Shown in pieces: positions 45,869 through 54,900 of a stretch of DNA of 64,000 nucleotides. The notes below the pieces were generated by a model, which saw nothing but the letters and a program-made list of their open reading frames with translations, had not been told where the DNA came from and ran no database searches. The first letter of the stretch is position 1. Every line of letters begins with the position of its first letter. The translations under genes were made by a program, and so were the position numbers. The DNA is from Hypomesus transpacificus (taxonomy: Eukaryota; Chordata; Actinopteri; Osmeriformes; Osmeridae), in NCBI RefSeq assembly GCF_021917145.1, contig NC_061067.1:4669389-4733388 (forward strand), in the 5' to 3' direction.

Positions 45869-46774
45869 TGTATCTAACTTTTCAAACCTGCAGTGATATC
45901 ATATTTCTAAAGCAGCACCAAAACACAGGAATGAGCACAAAATGCAGCACTGTTGTTGCTGGCTGTCGCTCGCAGCGACAGTTTCACTCTAGTCAACCTC
46001 AGGTTGTCAGATTTGAGACAAGTTGTTTTAATTGTGGTGGGGACAGAATGAAAATGTAGTTGCACACAAAATTTCAATAGAAAATGTCTCAAAAGAGAAT
46101 TTAGTATATCATGAAGCCTATCCATCTCTTCTCTAAATATTAAGTTCTCAACTGGCTTCCCACAAAGACGCAATTTTAACAGCTAAAATCGTGTCTTTGT
46201 TCTGTCATTCAAGGACATCCTTCTTCGTTCAAACACGATGTCATTTGGTGAGTTAACGTTGTGAAAACATGAATCAGCACAAGCATTTCTCATGCCAGTT
46301 ACTTGGGGCATCCTGTGCCACTTGCCCAGTCATACCTAGACCAACATCAACAGCACTTGAAAGTGTTCAGATTCCAATTAGACTCTCAGTAGATTTTAAT
46401 AAAACCAAACTCATAGTGAAAGTCTTGTGGAAGAAGCAACCCACATTCACAACCGTTTCCTACCACAGACAGTACGTTAGACCATAGAAAACACACATCA
46501 GCTTTCTCTTACCTAAGAAAGTAAGAAGTCAAATCTGTTTAAATTCATTAACTAAATGATTTGGAACAACACATTTCAGGTGAAGTATTGAGTCACAACT
46601 CTCAGACTAAATGTCCTTCTCCCAGTTTTTGGTGCCAGGGGACTGACAAGGCCTGTCTGGGTTCTTTTGTTCTTCTGATCTGATAATGGCTAACTCCTGG
46701 GTTCTCCTTGTGTTTCTTAAAGCAGAGACTAAGACACCACAATCTTGAAAAGTCCAATAAAACAGAAAGAGTGA

Positions 46775-47537
46775 ATATTTTACTTATTTCTTTATTGTTT
46801 TTCTTCTTCTGTGGTCCACACATTGTTTTCAGGTGCCTCTACAATACACACAGCTAACACTGAGAGTATAATGATAGTATCAATCAAAACACAAACACAC
46901 AAATAATGAGCTTCTACACTAATCAACCTATATACAGCAATGTACAGTTTATACAAGGACTGAATTATTTTGGTGTATCACGTGTGTTGAATGTCGAATG
47001 ACCTCAATGTGAAACAAAGACAGATCTGCAGCTATAAATGGTGGGGAGTACAATTTAAGTACTCCTATGTAAGTCTGAAGAGGAGAGTAAGGATGTACTC
47101 GCAGGTGGAGATTATGTCGGGGGGGGGGGGGGCAGGGGGGATGCAGACATACCATGGGTCAAAACATAAATTGGTACATTCTCCAGTTGATCATGTAATG
47201 ATCCACAATGTAGTAGTTTCTAGATGTCAGTCCACTTGGTATGCATGATATGCAGTAAAACTAGACAGTTGTCATTGTGATACACCCGAATGATTAAAGG
47301 AGTGCATGCAGAGGAGTAGCAGCAGCACATTGTACTGTATCTTTCTAAGACAAAAGGGATAGTGGACATGACCCCCCAGAAGATAAACCAACCATGAGAT
47401 CTTTGTGAAGGGCGGGGCATGAAGATGACAAGCCAGGAAGCCATTCCATCAGGATGGGTGGGGGGGGGAGGAGGAGTCCAGGGAAGTTCCTTGACTATGG
47501 GAGGGGGGGGGGGGGGAGGGGGGCTCGTAGGGAGCAG
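46775..47537 (-). other. ccr9: ccr9 3' UTR (inferred)
   Basis: Downstream of the stop on the minus strand lie several G/C homopolymers (about 47119-47132, 47460-47467, 47502-47516) and then AT-rich sequence. The first clear AATAAA on the minus strand is the complement of TTTATT at 46791-46796. The transcript end near 46.78 kb is inferred from that signal. Confidence 0.45.
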
Positions 47538-50030
47538 TTACAAGGAGAGTGCGGGGGTGCTCTCTGTGTCTGACATGACGGAGGGGCGTTTGGGGACGGT
47601 CTTGCTGAGGCTCCCCTGGCTCCCCAGGGCGCAGCTGCATCGCTTCAGCATGCTCACCAGGTCCCGGCGGAAACGCACCCCGATGAACACGTAGAGCAGG
47701 GGGTTGATGCAGGCGTGGGTGTATGCCAGGCTCTTGGCCACCTGGCCGGCCACGTCAAACTGCTTGACCAGACTGCAATCGGTGATGGTGATGTTGGCAG
47801 CCTGGGACGCCTCGATCACCAGCAGGCTGTTGTACGGCAGCTGGGAGAGGACAAACACAGCCACGACGGCCAAGATGACGCGCAGGGCCTTGTGCTTCTC
47901 GAAACTGCGGGCCTGCATCAGGGTCTTGACGATGACAGAGTAGCAGAGTGTCATCACCAGGAGAGGAAGGCAGAAGCCCATGCAGATCTGCAGGGACAGA
48001 ACCAGGATCTTGGTCCGGTTGTGCAGGTTCTCCCCGTAGACCATCGTGCAGAAGGAGAGGTCTTGCTGACCCTTCTTCAGCTGGGCGAAGATGAACTCGG
48101 GCAGGGCCAGGAGAGTGGAGATGGTCCACACGCCCAGACAGGCCAGCTTGCTGTAGAAGAGGCGTTTGCCCTTCAGGTTGTGGGCTTTGGTGACCTGGAC
48201 GATGGAGATGTAGCGGTCCACACTGATGCAGGTGAGCAGGAGCATGCTGCTGAAGAAGTTGATCTTGTAGACGGCCGACATCACCTTGCAGAAGCCCAGG
48301 CCAAACTCCCAGCCCTTCAGGGCGTCCGCCGCCCAGAAGGGGAGCGTGCCCAGGAACAGGAGGTCGGCCACGGCCAGGTTGAGAAGGTACATGTCCGTCA
48401 TGGTCTTCAGACGGTGGCGGACCGTCGTGTAGATCCACACCACCATCAGGTTACCCACGGCGCCCAGCACGAAGATGACCCAGAAGAGCGGGGGCTCGTA
48501 CTGAGCACGGAAGTCCCGTACCCAACTTTTGTCACACAACCCTGTTGGGAAGCTCTTGTCATAGTCGTCAGTGTACCCTGAGCCCTGCAAACACAAACCA
48601 ACCACAGGACAGAGTCATTTATGCAACTCTCTTGAGTGGGTGCTGTCATGTGCTTAGTAACAGTTCACAAGTTCTGAGTTCTGAGTTACTTCATATGAGC
48701 TTTGATGCCAAAACGACAAGGGGCTTCTCACCATCTGTATACTGTTTGCCTCTGATAACGGATCATGAATCTCTGACAGTTTTGCAGTTCCCTGATGTTT
48801 CCTGTCTACAGTGTGGCTCTGTGCAAGCGCAGAGAACCGCGTTCTCTGACATCATCAGGCACAGCCAGTGACGCTCCAGCCTCGCCAGACGGCTCCCTCC
48901 TCTCAGGCACAGGTGTGAGAAACCACACCGCTGTGCCCACTTCCTGTACTTACCCGTGCCAGGATGGAGGGGTGCTGGTGTGTGTGTGTGAGGGGAGAAA
49001 GGGGGGGAGGGGGGGTAACAATTCCGAGGGGCTCCAGAGAACTGGAGGGGGGCTTAGCACGTCAAAGATACCCAAACTGTCAAACGTAACAAAGATGTGT
49101 GAGCGAAGAGGGGGAGAAAGGGGGTGGTGGGCGAGATAACAGTAGATTTCTTTCCACGCTCAGTGGAAATGTTGCTGCTGTTGCCTCTTGTGACCTTTGC
49201 TGTTGCTATGGTTTTCTACGGAGATGTGAGTTCTGATAAACATGTTACAGTGAGGCTCCAATCCAAATGTGCACCCTGCTAAATGCTTATTTGCACATGC
49301 AGAGCCTGTAGTCTGTGATTCTCGCTATTCAATTGCCGTCTTAGTACATTGACAATGCTAATTTTAACATGTGAATTTGTAATATTAATAACAATAATAA
49401 TGTAAGAAATTTAAGTTATTGAGATGCAATTGTTGAACTGTAGTACACTGTAGTACTGTATTACTTTCTGCTCGAAGCCTTGTATCTGATTTGTGGTTCC
49501 AATGTTCAGTCGCGATTACATTAATGTAATTACTGCTGTGTTTCTTCATGTTGTCTCCTCTGTTTCACCAAGCAGTCAGAGCGTTACCTAAACACAACCC
49601 CGTGCTGCTGACTGTAAACACCCACCAGATGAAGCTGGGATCTACTGTGAAACTTCCACTCTTTTGAAGTGTGGCACCGTGTGACCAAGAACACACCAGA
49701 CCTTCCATACACAGACAGTTCTGAGAACCGCACTACCCAGGTGAGGCACTCTGCCTCGACTACCATGCCTAATTATCTGGATGAAGTGCAAAATGCCATA
49801 TCCGACAGTGGACAGGAGTCAGTTTGTGAAAGCAATAGTATCAAATAACAAAGAAAACAAAGTTGATCTGGTGTTGCCGTAGAGACAGTGAAATACATTA
49901 GCCCACAGTCAGGTTCAAAATATTTGGTTTAATCTTCAGACACACAATGTTTTAGTTTTAACAGCATTGTACTCACAAACTCTTCGGTTATTGGCTCTTC
50001 TGTTGTGTATTCAATAAATTGCTCTGCCAT
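47538..50030 (-). CDS. ccr9: C-C chemokine receptor type 9
   Basis: Two coding exons on the minus strand: 49977-50030 (MAEQFIEYTTEEPITEEF, donor GTGAGT) and 47538-48584 (acceptor TTTGCAG, starting GSGYTDDYDKS), joined in phase 0 to 366 residues. The in-frame ATG at 48603-48605 is inside the intron and is not the start. It is a class A GPCR with seven hydrophobic segments, DRY (141-143), NPLLY (312-316), and extracellular cysteines at about 35, 117, 197 and 288 that form the two chemokine-receptor disulfides. There is an N-glycosylation site at about 282 (NITIT). CCR9 binds CCL25 and directs thymocytes and gut-homing lymphocytes. The assignment rests on close CCR9-like segments (FCKVMSAVYKINFFSS, FCTMVYGE, RLFYSKLAC), the ALSL C-terminus and lztfl1 nearby as in human 3p21.31. 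CCR7-type receptors are the main alternative. Confidence 0.88.
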
Positions 50031-50240
50031 TTTACCTGTGGGTGTTGTAAATAAAAATCGGATTTATGCTTATATCAACTTACACTTTATGCATTTTAGT
50101 GATTTGAGGATTTTTGACTTGATAAACCACACTTAATGATAAGTGTAATTTACAACAGAGTGGCAACATAAAATGTGTCATATTTTGATGAAACAGAATT
50201 TGCTCCAAAAAAGCAGATATAGAGAAAAATGCAGTCTTAC

Positions 50241-50356
50241 CCAGCCTATGGTCAGACAATAGGCAATATGTGTCAGTGTTGAGTGTGTTTTCCTCAGTGT
50301 GAAGTCTCTGTCTCTGGTGAATATCACTACCTGGCTCATCTTCTACAGCTTTTATA
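50241..50356 (-). promoter_or_regulatory. ccr9: ccr9 TATA box and 5' UTR exon
   Basis: On the minus strand TATAAAAG lies at 50349-50356. A non-coding exon would start near 50325 and end at 50241 before a GTAAGA donor. The next exon begins after CACCCACAG, five bases before the ccr9 ATG. This gives ccr9 a non-coding first exon and a TATA promoter. Confidence 0.6.
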
Positions 50357-51884
50357 GTTCCAACTTTACCACGGCGTCACGTGCTCTGCACTGTCTGCTG
50401 TGGTCTGGCATGTTTTTTTTCACATAGAAGCAGGCTACTTGTAGTAAACACTCATATGATACGATCATTGTTCTTGGTGGAAGTCTGTTCGACCAAAATA
50501 TCTGTCTATGGTGACTCTCACTTCTGTTTTGTTGTTGTTGTTTGTATTAGCTACAATTTTGTGCCACAGTAGGAAGGCTACTCAGACATGAGCATCTTGT
50601 GAGATTGTGCAGGCAGACAGAGCAGGTTTGTGCAGGGTGAGTGGTGTAATGGAGACTGCTGTGTCTCCAGCAGCTGAGATAATACTCCCACATTCCTCCA
50701 CAGACAGCGAGAGAGCTTCTCCATGTCACGCACCATTAGTGATAAACACTGTGTGCCCAGGTGGGTGTTCGGTGGGGGTGGGGGGGGGGTTGGTTGTGTT
50801 TAGTGCCAGGTATGGCTGATGCCTGTAACAGATACCCATGGTGGTGGTGCTAAGGCAGAACCTCTGTGAGTAAGGCAGTTTGCTGCTGGGTGGCGTGCTC
50901 TGCCCTGGGATGAAGTGCTGCTTTTTAATGACTTTTCATTCGTTTTATGAAATATGAAATATCACTTGTCATGGATAGTCTTCAAACTGTGGACTTGATG
51001 CCAGCATCATGGATACCTTAAGAAAACCATAGGCTCATGCTTGTCACTGTGACAGTATAGTTGTATAATATCATCAAAGAATAAGAGGGAAATGTGTGAG
51101 CAAAATAAAGAGAAAGCTCAAAAGTGACTCATATGAAACATCATTGCATTTAGCAAGTAATTTACTGCTGCCATTTTTGGGAACTTTTTCAGTTTCTAAA
51201 CCCCAAGTGGGTCTGTGATCATGTCAGCCTGAGAATGAGGGATGTTCATTCATGGTGGTACAGTACGTGTTGTTTTCTTTGAGTGTGTGGGTGTTAGGAA
51301 GACCCTCCTCTCTCATCTCCTGTATGGTGCTTTTGGCCCTTCTTCAAACACAGCTCACATCACAGACCTAGTCTTTCAGCACCATCCTGCTAACAGTTTC
51401 ACTTGCCGGACTGATTTGACAGTTTCAGTACTTGGGGAGAAACAGAAGGCCTCGGAGCCTCTGTTCTCACACTGGCAGATTCTCAGTTTGGACCACAGAG
51501 AGTGGGGGGTTAAACAGTTGTGTCTTACTGATGGGTCTCAATGTGCTTCTGGGAACACACTCTTCAAGAAAGTGTGAGACCTCAGAGGTTTTGGTTAACC
51601 CAGTACCAACTGACACTCTGCATCACTAAGACGTTATAGATGCCTGTTGCGTGCGATATATATAAGTGTGTACCTACTGCTCTCAGACACTCACAAAGAC
51701 TCTACAGTACGTTTATCTTAGTGGTGTCCTCCATCCAACACCCTCTACACTACACCCTTCACCCTACTTGACAATTCTCACAGAGCATGGGGCCTTTATT
51801 TGATGTAGACTGGTTGAAAGGAGTGTTATCTGTTTCAGTTCAACCAGGAGACAACAGTGAAAGGTTTGGTTAGATGCAGTCATG
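50357..51884. other. ccr9-filament gene spacer
   Basis: About 1.5 kb of unique-looking DNA between the ccr9 promoter and the poly(A) end of the filament gene. A 111-codon plus frame (51242-51577) has no domain-like features or splice support. I see no gene here. Confidence 0.5.
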
Positions 51885-51890
51885 TTTATT
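51885..51890 (-). terminator. Poly(A) signal of the filament gene
   Basis: AATAAA on the minus strand, 47 bp after the TAA stop of the last exon, followed by CATGACTGCATC. This short 3' UTR supports the distal exon as the true end. Confidence 0.7.
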
Positions 51891-51936
51891 AGCAGGAGGT
51901 GAAATCCTACACGGTTGGAACGTGGAGCTCCGATCG

Positions 51937-54900
51937 TTAAGACTCAGATTCTGCATCAGACGTCATTGTTGTAGTCTCAGATCTGGCATCTGGAGAGAGA
52001 GGGAAGAGAGACAGAGTGAGAGAGAGATTAGACATAAAGAAAGAGAGAGGGATAGGTAGATACAAGAAGAAATAAGGGAGTGGAGAGAGAGAGTGAAAGA
52101 GAGAGAGAGAAATATAATGAGATTGAAAGAGAAAACAAGTTCAAAAAAGAAAGAGAAAGGGGAGGGGGTAGAAAGAGAAAGAACAGATGAATCCCTCTGT
52201 ACTTAGAACTCAGTGCATCTGTGGTTGAAAGGAAGGTTGTTCTGTGGAAGAAGACTCACTGATGATCCACATAACACCAAGGGAAACCCTCACAGCCCCG
52301 CAACATGACTCTTGTCCCAGTCTATATCTACAATCAGCAGCTCGTGTCGCCAGAGAGAGAGAGAGAGAGAGATACAGAGAGAGGTACAAAGAGAGGTACA
52401 GAGAGCGATAAAGGGTGCAAAAGATAGAAAGAGAGAGAGGGGAGGAAAGAGAAATAGAGGCAGAGTATGGTTCCTGACTCACCTGTGACAACTTCTTTAG
52501 TCTCTGACTCAATGACCTCCTCCATCACTGCACAGAGATTCAGAGAAATGCGAAACACAGAGATTGTGATCAACCACAGTTAACATTGATTTGTAGCTAG
52601 CAGTTTACGATACACACACAGAGATATCATTTGGCCACAAACTGCTGTCCAAACTGTCCACATTTCTGCGGTGAAGAGGCAATACACCAAGAATAAATTA
52701 GGTTAAAACTGCCAAACAGTGGCTTGTTACTATCACATCAGTATCTGTGACGTGAGCTGACTGACCTCACATCGTGTCATCACATTGCTAATCAGTTCAC
52801 ATTTCCTGCTTATCTTACCCATACTGGGGTTTGAACTCAGGATACTTCTGACTGACTCACGCAAAGACCTCATTTGAACTCTCATCAATATCACTCTGCA
52901 ATCTATAGCCAACTAGCTTTTTAATGGCGTGGAGTGTTGAGTGTAGAGTGTTGACCTTATACTCAACACGGGTTACACACAGAGCAATTTGTGTTTTTTT
53001 TGTTTTTTTTACATTTAGTTTGGTTCTTACAGAGGCTGGAACATTGGTTTATATGTACTAGGTCAGATATATCCATTACACCTGCACTTGTGTGAACTGT
53101 GGTGCTGGTGAGGGGCACCAGGTTCTGGCAACAGGAAGGTGGGCGCTCTTTCCCTCACCTGTGTAAGAGTAGGAGGTCTCTGAGAAGGACATGCTCACAG
53201 ACACACTGGGGGAAACACACAAACAGGTGAGTAAATAGACAGAGATTTAATATGCAGGCAAGCAGAGGTGCCACCTGGAGATGTGAAACGCTCATGAAGG
53301 TTAACTCCAGGGCCCTCTCAGGCAGAGGATCAGTGTTTTTTTGTTGTAAGTCTAAACATGATATTGCTCTCTCTCCCCGAAACCAATACCCCTGTTTCTC
53401 CTTATTCAGCACCCTGGCAGGTGGGAGTAAGGCACCTGACTTTTTGCCAGCCTTACTTCTCCTCTGCCTTGGCCGTGATGGCGGGGGAGGGGCTTCTGAC
53501 GGAAGGGGGAGGGGATTTGAAGTGGGAGGAGGGGCCAGGTGAGCTGGACAGGAAGATGGAGGAGGAGCTAAAGTTCTGGACGGGGAAGCTGCAGGGGTCA
53601 ACACAGATAGGAAGGATCAAAAACTGCACCCTTAAAACAGATACAGACTACTGAGAAGATAGTGTGTTTGGGCTCTTGACCTGATGTCGCCTCCATCCAT
53701 CAGTGTCCTGTAGGTGGAGATCTCTGCGTCCAGCGCCAGCTTGACGTCCAGCAGCTCCTGGTAACCAAGGATCTGCTTGTGCAGGTCACCCTTGGCAACC
53801 TCGATGGCGGCCTCCAAGCTGACGATCTGAGCCTGGTACTCAGACACGGCCCCCGAGGCATGGGCATGGGCCTCAGCCAGGCTGTGCTCCAGGGTCAGGC
53901 TCTGGAGGGGGGGTCGGGGGGAGAGTGAGGAAAGGGATTCGAAAACTGTTGAAAGTAATTCCAACTTCTACAGAAAAACACCAAACAGCTGACTGCTCTG
54001 AGAGAAACCCCCGTAGTATCCAAACCCAGAGCAGACAGACAGGAAGCTGCTGTGATTGGCCTTTGTGATTTGTATTAGCAGGCTTCTTTCTGTAGCTTCT
54101 GGGAAAGCACGGCTGCTCTTGTGCCCTCGATGCACTGGGGACTTTGGCACGAAGACAACTTCTCAACCACTTCCTCTGTGTCTGTCATCTCGCTGTGATT
54201 TATTTCACGATAATCGGTAACATCCTGGAACTGTCACAATAACAATGCCTACGAAAGGCAAATCTCACAAAACTCCTCACTTCCCTTAAAATAATGTTAT
54301 GCTACAAAGACTGTTTCTTTTGAAGGTTATTTTTTGTGTATTATTCCGTTTTCTTATATCCACACACTCAACCCTCCTTGACTCAAACACACACGCACAC
54401 ACACAAACAGACACCCACACACACACGTACACACACTCACAGCATTGACAAAGCTCTGTAGCTCCAGACTGAGGGCCTGCAGCTCCTTCCTGCTTGAGGA
54501 GATCTCTGCCTTGTTGGCCGACAGGGCCTGGGAGCTGCTGGCTGTGGCAGCCTGTACCTCATCCATCTGGGGAGGAGAGGAGAGGAGAGAGTGGAGAGGA
54601 GAGGAGAGGGTGGAGAGGAGAGGGTGGAGAGGAGAGGAGAGGAGAGGAGAGAGGAGGAGAGGAGAGGAGAGGAGAGGAAGAGAGGAGAGGAGAGGGTGGA
54701 GAGGAGAGGAGAGGAGAGGAGAGAGGAGGAGAGGAGAGGGTGGAGAGGAGAGGGTGGAGAGGAGAGTAGAGGAACAGAGGAGAGGAGAAGGGAGAGGAAG
54801 AGAGGAGAGAGTGGAGAAGGGGGAGGAAGAGAGGAGAGAGTGGAGAGGAGAGGAGAGGAGAGAGTGGAGAAGGGAGAGGAAGAGAGGAGAGGAGAGAGAG

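Larger units (their letters stand above)
42339..46774. other. Intergenic region left of ccr9
   Basis: No supported gene. It holds GA/CT microsatellites at 43964-44014 and 44638-44731, a CT-rich stretch at 44450-44575 and a SINE at about 45.7 kb. The frame at 42636-43130 has no domain-like composition and no splice-supported ends. Confidence 0.5.

Noticed and set aside
47715..48581. 288-codon plus-strand frame opposite ccr9
   Set aside because: Antisense shadow of the receptor exon. It has no hydrophobic or domain pattern of its own.
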